Origin: Bolinopsis microptera
Lineage: Eukaryota; Ctenophora; Tentaculata; Lobata; Bolinopsidae
NCBI RefSeq assembly: GCF_026151205.1
Contig: NC_087082.1
Location: 16,833,401-16,897,400, forward strand
Direction of reading: 5' to 3'
DNA: 64,000 nt
Shown here: positions 21,955 to 33,769 of the stretch, one piece after another
Layout: each line of letters starts with the position of its first letter
How positions within the stretch are numbered: position 1 is the first letter of the stretch
Notes under the pieces: model-generated
The model's input: the letters and a program-made list of their open reading frames with translations, nothing else
Database searches by the model: none
Told to the model about the DNA's origin: nothing
Program-made: the position numbers and the translations under genes

Positions 21955-23681
21955 AAAACCGCCTGTATTTAAACAAGTAAGTCACCATCATAACGATTAA
22001 AAGACGTATAATCGTGCACCTTTTCCAACCAAATCTGTGACTATTCTCAGAACCGGTTTGTAGTCTTAGCAAGAGTTGAAATTGAGAACTGTCACTCTGT
22101 TACACACTAACTTATTTGTGTAGAAGTTTTGGTATTCTCCAAGTGTTTGAGTTTATCAAGCTGGTCATTGTTTAGAAACTTTTATTGACACCCCATGGAG
22201 TACATCCATCAATAAGATAACTCCACTGATTGGTATTATCATCTCTATAAATCAGAATATGTTCCTCACTACTCCCACCTTCTCCATATAGAGTATAAAA
22301 CACTTTAATATAGTTTCAACTGACTCTGTATGTTAGTTATCATCTGTAACTTACTGGTTCGTAGTGTGACAGGGTGTAGTATTGTACTCTTAACACACTG
22401 TATCCAACCAATAAATATATTAATATTATACATGGAACACTTGATAGAAACCTGTTAATAACGAGTCAATACTAGTATTACTATGTAACTGTTAGTTAAT
22501 ACTAGTATATATTACGTTTGTTTAAGAATAAAAGAATTGTAAAGTTTAAATTTATAAAATCCTTTTATTAACCTATTACATATTAATATCATTTCCTATT
22601 CTAGTTCATCATTTGATTTAGCAACATCTACAATCCCACCATCACTGGTCTTTGTACACCTTCAGTAATTTTTTATCCCTTCGTAAGCTCTTCTTTAGAG
22701 CTACTTGACTCTCCAGTATTCCTCCCTTTAATAAACTTCTCTACAACTGCTTTCACTTCAGCACATTTATAATTTTCAGTTGCAGCGGCAAGGACTTCGC
22801 TTAAAAGTCATTCAATTCAGAGGGAAAGTGTACTACCTAAACTTCCTCGATATCCAGCTTTTTTTACAGAATGTACAGAGAATTCTCATCTAATTCCTTT
22901 TCATTTTAGGGCTAAAGAAATGTAGGATATAAGACAATTGACTATGAATGTTCAGATCATTTAGCACAATAAGCGAGGGACAGTAAACCGACGTTTGGGT
23001 AGCTCAGCAAATCCAGCCATATATCTTTGTAAGAAGATAAATTTTCTATTTCCACCGAAAGTAACATTCTTCACAAAGCAGCTGACATATCTGCCGTCTT
23101 TGATATCATAATGCACCCTGCTAGCAATCTCGCAAGCAAACAACATTTCTTCGTACGAGTTTTTCTCAAACTTCAGTACTTCTGCTTTGTAAAACTTCAG
23201 GCCTCCTAGTCAAACCAGGACACATCTGAATACATGAGCCATTTTGTTACTACTTCAAAAGTATGTCTTTGTCCAGTTTATCACTTCACCAAGTATCAGC
23301 GCTTCAACAAAACTGTCGACTGCTGGTTTGTGAAATCATCCATTTCTAGCGTGGAACAGAAATTGTGGAACAGGAATATTAATATATATTTTTAGTTTCA
23401 TAACCATACAAATTTAGAATCGCATTGGTCAAATATACCAAATAATCTTGTAAAGCATTGAAAATAGCTAAATTTCACTAATGAACATATCAAATCTATA
23501 CCTGAAAACAGGTTGGTGGTTCCCAGTTTGTCATAACATGGCTGTTATATGACATGATCATGGAAATTAGATCTGAATCTCTTGTCCATCTCCTCAGCTT
23601 CAGAACAGATTTTCCGTGTACAGGAGAGTTTTGATGTTTCTAACACCAAAGTTGGCAGGTACTTTAATATTTGGAGGCCAT
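21955..23681 (-). pseudogene. BTB-family unit B (heavily indel-riddled)
   Basis: Exon 1 about 23681-23502, exon 2 about 23355-22596, exon 3 about 22408-21955. The order and splice neighbourhoods match intact copies, but single-base insertions and deletions occur every few tens of bases, including in the introns and flanks. Only one short piece (FACEIASRVHYDIKDGRYVS region) reads in frame. The exon 2 donor ATTTACCTG is altered to ATTTCCTATT. As read, non-functional. Confidence 0.7.
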
Positions 23682-24102
23682 TTAAACATAAGCTGACAAA
23701 CTAAGATTAAAAAGCTGTAATACAATATAAGGATAGAGATTATATTAGTATTGTGGGACGAAGTTCTAATTTCCCACAAGAGTTTGCAGAAAGAAAAGTA
23801 CCTGTGGTAAATAAGTATTCGCGGCAAATCGGCATTACTTTACATTGTAAATTGTGGTTAAATTACTGTATCTTTTCGCATCATTTTTATTTTAAAAGAT
23901 GAATGGATCGACAATATCGAAAAATGTTGTATGAGCCTTCTGTCCAATACAAGAAAGTCGAGTAAGCAAAACTTAAAAACATTAAAACAAGAAAATATAA
24001 AACGTACATAGTTAATTTTAATTTGCTCCACCATTTAACTTACCAACATCACAATAACTAAAATAAGATCAAAGTTGGGTACTAAAATCAAAAACCAATT
24101 CT

Positions 24103-24555
24103 ACTACTACTACTACTATTCGGAGCTAAGTCCGATCGAACCCATAAAACCCCCTCCATATATCCCTGTCCGCATCAGGGTTCGGCAGTTCTCTTTAGAG
24201 TTTGTCCCAACTTCCTTCAGTAACATAACAAGTAGCGTTGTCTTGGTCGGCCTTGCTGTGCTCTACCGTGCGTCGGTTCCCATAAAGACTAAAATCACTG
24301 GGCAAGTAGCTCAGGATGTCGGATGCAGTGTCCCGCCATTTTTTAATCTCCTGCTTCGTAACTTGTTTGACAGCCTAGGGAGTGCTACCATACAAAGTAT
24401 ATTGCTGACCTTGTCCTTCCATGAGATAACCCAAGCACATATCAACATCTTTGGTGTATGTCCCGTCCAAAACTTTTCTCTTGAGCCTTTGTCAGTGTCC
24501 AGGTTTCTGAATCCGTAGAGCAAAGGGTAACTGATTCCACAAAGCCGCTATGAAC
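24103..24555 (-). mobile_element. 5'-truncated LINE (reverse transcriptase C-terminus)
   Basis: On the minus strand, broken frames read LRSRRLKNGG, an Ile-Arg-His-Pro-Glu-Leu-like peptide, GRPRQRYLL and DADRDIWRGFYGFDR. This is the usual end of a non-LTR retrotransposon polyprotein. It ends in a (TAG)n tail (CTA repeats on the plus strand at 24101-24118). The flanks AAACCAATTCT (24092-24102) and AAACCAATCT (24556-24565) look like a target-site duplication in the intergenic part of the array. The same family as the longer element at 26890-29515 is likely. Confidence 0.65.
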
Positions 24556-24711
24556 AAACCAATCTTTATATTATAATGTTGTGAAAGGACATGAAGCGTT
24601 AATAAATTCACTGGAACATCGCGGCCAAACTGAACTCTCGGACAACACACAGCATAAAACTACAAACAATAACACACCCTCATAAAATACATGAATAGAT
24701 GATCTCAGTAA

Positions 24712-24870
24712 TCAGGGTATAATTAACCACTCTTTACATTCTTCCCTGTTGTCTACTGTTAAACTTACAGAGACACCTCATTTTAACCACTCTTAGACAG
24801 AGTCCTCACTCAACAACACATGTGTCTCTGATTGGTACAAACAGGTTTCACTCCTCAAAAACTCTATCCT
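24712..24870 (-). pseudogene. L9-like last-exon relic between units C and B
   Basis: Same relic as in the other unit boundaries, minus strand, with extra indels. Confidence 0.5.
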
Positions 24871-26044
24871 GTTAGTGCACAGAGTAGTATAATAAACCAT
24901 CTAAAACTGTACTATAAAATCAGAAGGGTGCCATTTCATTTATTAATCGTAAGAAAATCATAAAACTTAAATAGAGAAAGATAATTGTTAGCTTAATAAA
25001 ATGGTAAAGTTCAGACAAAGCCAGCTATAAGGATGGAACAGTGTTATATTAAGCATATTTAAATACGATATTAATGATTCTTATTGTTTAAAAAAACAAC
25101 CTGACTATTAATTTAAAATACAGAATTTTAAAAATAGGTTAATGACTTCCTAACTAAATAGTGTAATAATTAGTAAACCTGCTCATTGTTGGATACAATA
25201 ATTGCTATAATTAATCTGCAAGAATATACACTGTAATAATGAGAGTTTAGATGTCAGATTGGTAATACTAATACAACAGAAATTAACCGCCTGATTTAAA
25301 ACAAGTGTGTCACTATTACGTTATAAAGTCGTATTTTTTCGTGCCCCTCCTCAACCAAATATGTGACCATTCTCACGACCTGGGTTAGTCAGTACGAAGT
25401 TGAAATTGAGAATGGCACTCTGTTACACCACTACCTTTAGGTGTGGGGAAGTTTTGGTTATTATCCAGTGTTTGAATTTATCAGCTGGTACATTGTTTAG
25501 AATATGTTTATTGACTTCCATTGGAGTACATTGATTAATACAATAACTCCACTGATTGGTTCCATCTCTATAAATCAGAATTTGTTCATCACTACTCCCA
25601 CCTTCTCCAGATAGAGTATAATACACAAATATCTGGTTCACTGACTTTGTAGTGTTAGTTATCACCTGTACTGGTTCGTAGTGTGACAGGGTGTAGCTTC
25701 TGTTACTAACACACTGTATCCAACCTAGAAATATATTAAATATTATACATGGAACACTTGATTGATACGTGTTAATAACGTGCAATACTAGTAGTTACTA
25801 ACTACGTAACTAGTAGTTATCTATTATAAGTTATTACGTTATGTTTACAGAAAAAAAGATTTTGTGAAAGTTTAAGTTTTAAAAAACCTTTATTAACCTA
25901 TAACATATTATATCATTTACCTGATCCTATTTCCTCAGTTTGATTGCAATATCTTCACAATCCTCACCATCACTGTCTTGTACATCTTCATATTCATCAA
26001 CTTCTAGCTCATCTGTAGAGCTACTGACTCTTCAGTATTTCTCC

Positions 26045-26890
26045 TTTTTTTTTTTTTTTAAATTAAATACTTTTCAAATTTTACAGAGTACAGCAATAAG
26101 ATGACTATAAAAATAGAATCGTTCAAAATAATCGCCCCATCTGTAATATGATGGCCACCCAACACTGTAAACACAATTGAACAATGGTCCGCAGTAACTT
26201 GGACCCATTACATCGAATTAATCTAAATCCAAAAATTTATGAAAAACAATTTTAACAAACAAATCCATGTGAATAACTGTGGCTTATAGAGTCAAAATTG
26301 GTAATTCAATACTCAAATTCCAGATACATTAGATACAGGTCTGAAAATGGTCATTAATGTGTGAGAAGGAGTCGGGTGAAGTGTGATATGATGTTGAAAG
26401 TATAGGAAGGTAGATAAAAAATTAATAAAACAAAATAATTATAATATGGGGAGCAAAGAGACTAGTCTAGACTGTTGTTTCACTAACAATAAACATTATC
26501 CAATAGATGCTAGTGACCTCACTTTGAAAAGAACTAGTAGACACAATCTGTCTTACCTGTAAAGCTGTAAAGGAGTCATTCCACAGAATATGGGTTCTGT
26601 AGAAAAATGATTTTGCCAGTGGCTATATTGAGGTACATTTGGTTTGTGAATTCTGACTTAACTTAGTAAAATTGAATGAACAATAGACAGAACCTGTCTA
26701 GGTGGACTCTTAGTCGAGAAGTGCCCTGATATAAAAAGATAGGTGAGGCACGATACAGGAATTAAATTGTTAAGAACATTGTGGAAACAAATAAATCATT
26801 CAAGACCAACCCTTTTTTGAGACAAAGGGGAGAATGTCGACAGCTTGCCTTTTTGACATATTGCTCAGGTGATAAACTGCGACCCTCTTC
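26045..26890 (-). mobile_element. LINE 3' end with poly(A), minus strand
   Basis: A run of 15 T (26045-26059) is the poly(A) tail of an element on the minus strand. Immediately upstream in that orientation the sequence reads GWPSYYRWGDYFERFYFYSH then LIAVLCKI, a tail of a type I associate with invertebrate LINEs. The rest, to about 26890, has no intact frame. It abuts an oppositely oriented LINE. Confidence 0.5.
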
Positions 26891-29515
26891 CAGACAGAAT
26901 CCATTAATACTCACTTTTGGAGACTTTCTAATTTATCATCACTAAGTGATTTATTACCGAAACGGACAGCATCTATCCCATGATTTTGCCCAAGAAAACG
27001 CTTTCATTCACCATTGGTGCGCTAAAGTTAACAAAAAGCATTCTAAAAGGTGACTGGCCAGCACCAAATGGTCAACTCATCAGATATGACCACACCTCAT
27101 TCGCTCAAAATGGCAGAATTCACTTAAAAAATTGAGTCATACATTAATCCACCATCGGTTTCAATCTGACCATCGGGATTAGATCACAAGCGACTATCAA
27201 GCTGTCAATAAGGACCAACATCGACCGACCAAAGTAATCAAGTATGACTGGGAGGAGTTAAAAAAGTAACACTGCAACCTTCAACAGCCATCCAACTCCA
27301 CTCCATAACAAGTTCACTGCCTCTAATGGATGAAGAGAACGAGACTGATGACCTCTTCAACACAACAGCATGGCATACACGCAACATGATAAGTGCTATT
27401 AATGATCACAGCAGAGAAAGGTAGCTTCCCAAAAGGAAGAAACTATCTACACTGCACAATTTCATCTAAACCAGAGTAACCGAGCTGCTGTCAAGGCACG
27501 AAGATGTGCGTTGAAAGATAGTCACAAAAGAAAGACACGAGTCGCTACTAAAGCCCACCGTGGATGCACCCTTGAAGCCAGGAGGATCGAAACCAGCAAA
27601 CAAGAACGTTTTGTTAATCAGACAATTGTTCAAGTAGATCAGCTGTTTATTACTCAACCCGCAAAACCACCCGGGTATGCAGCAATGGCAGACGAAATCA
27701 AACAGCTCTCTGTTATGCGTGGTAATCTTTAAATGACCTTACCAATCGTAAGCCTAAACCTATGTCTCCATTACCTGGATATAGAAACAAGGCAGATCGA
27801 GCAAAGGCGATGGACTGACCACAACAGCCAACTGCTTTACACAACCTGCTGACAACAACAGCATGGTAGCTTTGAAGTACCAAAAGCCAGAACTACTGCC
27901 CAATTGAAACGTCACCTGTTCTCAGCAGAAGAACTATCTACGCTCTCAGCAGACAAAGGACACGTACTGTCATGACGGAATTCCCTTCTCTGCTGTACAA
28001 GTGTGTTGACTTGGACACTACTTTTACTATCTCTGTTCAAACAACATACTAGCTACTGGTAAAGCCCCGGAAAGCTCCTTGTCACTCGCCATTCTTCCTA
28101 TACCCAAAGGAGCAAAAAAGTTCTGTCCCTTAAAATAGCAGAGGCATCTCCATCCTCCCTGTGCCACGAATATCTACAACATGCTGCTTCTAAACTCGAA
28201 ATTCAGGAGCCACATAGAACTCGCCTCCGAACAACAGAATGGGTTTTCACGGCCTGGAAGAGGACTCGTGAAAATCAGATTCTGGCTCTTAGACGTATCA
28301 ACGAAGAGGTTGTTAAATTCCAGCTTCCTTGGTCATCTCCTTTAATGACTTCTCAAAGGCCTTGACTGCACATCTTCAATCGCATCTTCCCGACATCCTG
28401 GCTTCCTACGGCTTTCCAAAAAAAATCATAAAGCCATTATGTCACTCTACATCAACACCAAGGCTAAAATCATGACCCCTGAAGGTATAACCTTAGAATC
28501 CTACCAACCTCGTAATTCTCCAGGCGATGTTCTTTGCACCTCTCATTTTTATCATCGTCCTGGATTTTCATACTAAGACCTAGCAATAGGGACACGTGAT
28601 GGGTTTAAAGTGAAGTAACTACCATTGCAGAATTGGACTTTCGCCAGATGAACTAGAACAATTACTGACAGCTCAGCGAAAAATGGCCGCTTGCCAAAGC
28701 ATTTCTGACATTAGCAGCCCGTTATGGTCTACCTCATTAACACCGAAAGACCAAATACATGTCCTATAACAACCCGCGACCTGACCACTCAGACGATCGA
28801 GTCTTTATTAACGGCAACCCCCTTAGAAGAAATTCATGACTTTAAGTACCATGGACCTTTAATAGCCTCAACAAGCAGAGACATCAAAGTCATGAAAGGC
28901 TCGCAAGAAAAGCATTTACAGAGAGCATCCCTGAGATGCTTTTTGGGAAATCTAATATTCCAGGAAGATCAAGACTAAGATTTTTATCGAACTGCAGTAG
29001 AACCTGTTACTGCTGTAATGGTGCGAAACCTGGACTCTTAAAAAGGCTGATATCAGAGCACTAGACGTGTTTAAACTAGAATGCTGACGAAGGTCTTTTG
29101 GTATCTCATGGAAATCAGCATACACCTAACTCCGTTCTTTACGAAAGATTCCATTCGGTGACGAGATACATATAAAACACGAAGACTTCGGTTTTGCAGG
29201 ACATGTCCTACCGTCTACATTACAGACCTGCTCAACAACACCGTTTTCTGGCAACCATCCTATGGCCAGCGTTATCGAGGACGACCACATTCAGACCTTC
29301 CCGGACGTCCTACTTGAAGACACTGGATGGAACCTGACAACTGCGTTACCTCATTGTGATAGGGATAAATGGAGAGAAGCGTGACACAAACCTCGTTCCA
29401 GATTTCATCTGGATCGAACCCTATGCAGGTAGGCAGGATTATTCCAAAGGGCGCCAGATTAATGGAACAATTTTCGAATTGGCTACGAACCAGGAGAGTA
29501 AAGTGCCCGGCGACG
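26890..29515 (+). mobile_element. Decayed non-LTR retrotransposon (endonuclease and RT remnants)
   Basis: Broken plus-strand frames give, in order: the end of an APE-type endonuclease (a Ser-Asp-His-like motif then IRSQATIKLS, about 27150-27220); a linker; reverse transcriptase QNGF-(S)-RPGRGTRENQILALRR (about 28225-28300); FNDFSKA (about 28340); ASYGFPKK and SLYINTKAKIMTPEG (about 28400-28490); SPDELEQLLTAQRKMAA (about 28650); NTER(P)... with LEEIHDFKYHGPLIASTS (28724-28978); and LLEDTGWNLTTALPHCDRDK (about 29310-29370). At least six frameshifts or stops mean it is inactive as read. No poly(A) is seen at its right end. Confidence 0.7.
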
Positions 29516-30396
29516 GCACCAGAATTACAGCGCTTCAACAAAAACAGTCGACTGCTGGTTTGTGAAAACGTCCATATCTAGCGTGGACTGAAATTGTACA
29601 GGATATTAATATATTTTACAGTTCATAACCGGACATCAAATCAAATTGTAAAATTTACCAAATAATCTTGTAAGCATTGAAAAGTAGCGAATTTCACTAT
29701 ATAAACAGTCTCCAATATTTACTGAAACATGGGTGCGAGGTTCTCAATAACAGTAACTGTAGTAGGAACATGAACATGGAATTAGTTTCTGATCATTTGT
29801 CCATCTCTCAACTTCAGAAGTCAGATTTCCGTGTACAGGAGAGTTGGATGAGTTCTACACACCAAAGTTGCAGGTACTTTTATTATTGGGCCATATAGTC
29901 TGAAACTAAGATCGAAATTGTAAATATAATATAAGGTTTGAGAAATATATTAATAATGGGGGAGGAAGTTCTAATTTATCACAGTTTAAAAAATTTTTTA
30001 AACATTATATTGTGGGAGGAAGTTCTAATTTATCACAGATTTTGCGGAAAGGAAAAAGTTGTGGTAAATGGGAATACGCAGCAAATCGAGCATGGTAAAT
30101 TGGGTCTTACTGTATCTTTGTGCATCAAAAATTAATGCGCAGAAAACTTAACATTGAAACAAGAAAATATAAAAAGTTCAATAAATTAATTTGCTCCACA
30201 ATTTAACTTACACATCACAGTATCTAAATAAGATCAAAGTTGGAACTAAAATCAAAACCAATCTCTATAATATAATGTTCTAAAAGGACATGAAGCGTTT
30301 TAATAATGTCACTGGAACTGAGCAGCTGTTACCACAATATAAAACTACAAACAATAACACTCCTCAGAAAAGAGCATGATAAGATGATCTCAGTAA

Positions 30397-30547
30397 TCAG
30401 GGTATAATTACCACTCTTACATTCTCCCTGTGTCTACTGTTAATCTTAAGAGACACCTCATGTTCACCACTCTTAGACAGAGTCTCACTCAACAACACAT
30501 GTTTCTCTGATGGTACAAACAGGTTCACTCCTCAAATACTCTATCCT
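30397..30547 (-). pseudogene. L9-like last-exon relic between units D and C
   Basis: About 150 bp matching the final exon of the L9-like gene, 5 bp shorter near its start than the version at 45292-45453, which shifts the frame relative to the upstream coding sequence. Confidence 0.6.
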
Positions 30548-30968
30548 GTTAGTGCACTGAGTAATATAATAACTATCTAAAACTATAAAAACAGAATGGG
30601 TGCCAGTTCCTTAATTAATTGTAAGTAAATCAGTAAAACTTAAATAGAGAAAGATAATTGTTTACGTTAAATGAAAATGTTAAAGTTTCAGAACAAGCCA
30701 GCTATAAGGTTGGATACAGTGTTATATTAAGCGTATTTAAAATACGATATTAATGATGTATTTATTGTTTAAAACAAACACAGCCTGAGCCTATTAATTT
30801 AATACTGAATTTTATAAGAAGGTTAATGAGTTCCTAACTAAATTATGTGTAATAATAAGTATACGCTGCTCAGTTGTTGGATACAATAATGCTATAATTA
30901 ATCTGAAAGAATATTCACTGTAATAATGAGAGTTTAGATGTCAGATTGGTATTACTAATACACAGAAA

Positions 30969-32677
30969 TTAACCGCCTGTATTTAAAACAAGTAAATCAC
31001 TATCACGATATTGAACAAGTCTTATATTTGTTCACCTTTTCAACCAAATCTGGTGATTATTTTTAGAACCTGTTGTGTAGTCAGTAGCAAAGTTGAAATT
31101 GAGAACTGTCACTCTGTTACACGCTACCTTTAGGTGTGTAGAAGTTTTGGTTATTATCCAGTGTTTGAGTTTATTAGCTGGTACATTGTTTAGAAACTGT
31201 TTATTGACACTGAGTGGAGTACATCCTACAATATAATAACTCCACTGATTGGTTGTAACATCTTTATAAATCAGAATAAGTTGTTCACTACTCCCATCTT
31301 CCCCAGGTAGAGTATAATACACATGAATCTGGTTATATGACTGTTTATTGTTAGTTATCATCTGTACTGGTTCGTAGTGTGACAGGGTGTAGCTTGTGTT
31401 ACTAACACACTGTATCCAACCTAGAAATATATTAAATATTATACATGGAACACTTGATTGATACCTGTTAATAACGTGTCAATACTAGTATTTACTACTT
31501 AACTATTAGTTACTAGCAGTTATTACGTATGTTTAAGGATAAAGAACTCTGAAAGTTTCAATTGTAAAAATATCTTAATTAACCTATTACATGTAATATC
31601 ATTTACCTGATTCTATTTCCTCAGTTTGATTAGCAATATCTTTACAATCCTCACCATCACTGTCTTGTACATCTTCAGTATTTTCATCAACTTTTAGCTC
31701 TTCTTTAGAGCTACTTGACTTTTCAGTTTTTATCTTTTTATTTTTAACAAACTTCTCTACAACCGCTTTCATTTCAGCACATTCAGAATCTTCAGATAAA
31801 GCAGCAAGGAAGTCAGTTAACTCATTCAATTCAGATGGGAAAGTACGTCTAATCTTCTGGACATCAAGCTTTTGTAGCATGTACAGAGAATTATCATCCA
31901 ATTGTTTACAATTCAAGGTTAAGGAAACATAGGATATAAGGCAATTGCTGATCATGTTCAGATCGTTAGCAGCAATAGCTAAGGACATGTCAATACGACG
32001 TTTGGGTAGCTCAGAAAATCCAGCCATATATCTCTGTAAAAAGATAAATCTACCGTTACCACTGAAAGTAACATTACTCACAAAGCAGCTGACATATCTG
32101 CTGTCTTTCAAATTGTAATGCGCCCTGCTAGCAATCTCGCAAGCAAATAACATCTCTTCGTACGAGTTGTTCTCAAACTTCAGTACTTCTGCTTTGTAAA
32201 ACTTCAGGCATCTCTTAGTCAACCAGGACACATCGAATACATGTGCCATTTTGTTTACTTCTTCAAAGATGTCTTTTTCCAGTTTATCGACTTCACCAGA
32301 GTACAGCGCTTCAACAAAACAGTCGACTGCTGGTTTTGTGAAATCGTCCATTTCCAGCGTGGACTGAAATTGTACAGGATATTAATATATTTTACAGTTT
32401 ATAACCAGACATGATTTAGAATCGAATTGTCAAATTTACCAAATAATCTTGCAAGCATTGAAAAGTAGCTAATTTCACTATATATAAACAGTCTCAGATC
32501 TTTTACCTGAAACAGGTTGGTGGTGAGCTTGTCAATAACAGGACTGTTATAGGACATGATCATGGAATTGGTTTTAATCTCTTGTCCATCTCTCAGCTTC
32601 AGAAGCAGATTTCCGTGTACAGGAGAGTTGATGTGTTCTACACCAAAGTTGGCAGGTACTTTAATTTTTGGAGCCAT
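30969..32677 (-). CDS. BTB-family gene D (C-terminus cut by TGA)
   Basis: Exons: 32677-32507 (57 codons), 32363-31607, and 31420 onward. Splice sites are canonical and phases 0 and 1 join cleanly. The product has the intron-split BTB domain (DGQEIKTNSMIMSYNSPV ... KMAHVFDVSWLTKRCLKFYK), the helical BACK-like region, a linker with two extra residues (NKKIKTEKSSSS), and the C-terminal domain. In exon 3 the codon for the conserved Cys after WLKR is TGA (31032-31034), so the protein would be about 438 aa and lack the last ~21 residues. The frame stays open after that TGA to the usual TAA at 30969-30971. Probably a BTB adaptor with an altered C-domain, or an early pseudogene. Confidence 0.8.
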
Positions 32678-33197
32678 ATAGCTGAAAACTAAGATTGAAA
32701 TTGTAAATATAATATAAGGTTTGAGAAATATATTAGTATTGGGGGAGGAAGTTCTAATTTATCACAGATTTTGCGGAAAGAAAACAACTGTGGTAAATGA
32801 GAATTCGCGGCAAATCGGGCATGGTAAATTGGGGTTAAATTACTGTATCTTTGCGCATCATTTTTATTTTAAAGATGAATGGATCGACAATGTCGAAAAA
32901 TTTCGTATGTGTTTCTGTATCAATACAAGGAAGTCGAGTAAGCAAAACTTAACATTAAAACAAGAAAATATAAAAAGTTCAATAAATTAATTTGCTCCAC
33001 AATTTAACTTACACATCACAGTATCTAAATAAGATCAAAGTTGGTACTAAAATCAAAACCAATCTCTATAATATAATGTTCTAAAAGGACATGAAGCGTT
33101 TTAATAATGTCACTGGAACTGAGCAGCTGTTACCACAATATAAAACTACAAACAATAACACTCCTCAGAAAAGAGCATGATAAGATGATCTCAGTAA

Positions 33198-33348
33198 TCA
33201 GGGTATAATTACCACTCTTACATTCTCCCTGTGTCTACTGTTAATCTTAAGAGACACCTCATGTTCACCACTCTTAGACAGAGTCTCACTCAACAACACA
33301 TGTTTCTCTGATGGTACAAACAGGTTCACTCCTCAAATACTCTATCCT
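33198..33348 (-). pseudogene. L9-like last-exon relic between units E and D
   Basis: Same 150-bp relic, minus strand, nearly identical to the one at 30397-30547. Confidence 0.6.
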
Positions 33349-33769
33349 GTTAGTGCACTGAGTAATATAATAACTATCTAAAACTATAAAAACAGAATGG
33401 GTGCCAGTTCCTTAATTAATGGTAAGTAAATCAGTAAAACTTAAATAGAGAAAGATAATTGTTTACGTTAAATGAAAATGTTAAAGTTTCAGAACAAGCC
33501 AGCTATAAGGTTGGATACAGTGTTATATTAAGCGTATTTAAAATACGATATTAATGATGTATTTATTGTTTAAAACAAACACAGCCTGAGCCTATTAATT
33601 TAATACAGAATTTTATAAGAAGGTTAATGAGTTCCTAACTAAATTATGTGTAATAATAAGTATACGCTGCTCAGTTGTTGGATACAATAATGCTATAATT
33701 AATCTGAAAGAATATTCACTGTAATAATGAGAGTTTAGATGTCAGATTGGTATTACTAATACACAGAAA

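Larger units (their letters stand above)
25283..29894 (-). pseudogene. BTB-family unit C, split by LINE sequence
   Basis: Exon 3 is 25724-25283, largely readable through FVYYTLSGEGGSSDEQILIY. The 3' end of exon 2 is 25921 to about 26044 (acidic linker). About 3.4 kb of LINE sequence then replaces roughly 550 bp of exon 2. The start of exon 2 resumes at about 29515-29587 and exon 1 is about 29894-29722 with indels. The BACK-like region is therefore missing. The C-terminal exon still shows distinctive variable residues (CINQCTPMEVNKHIL). Confidence 0.75.
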
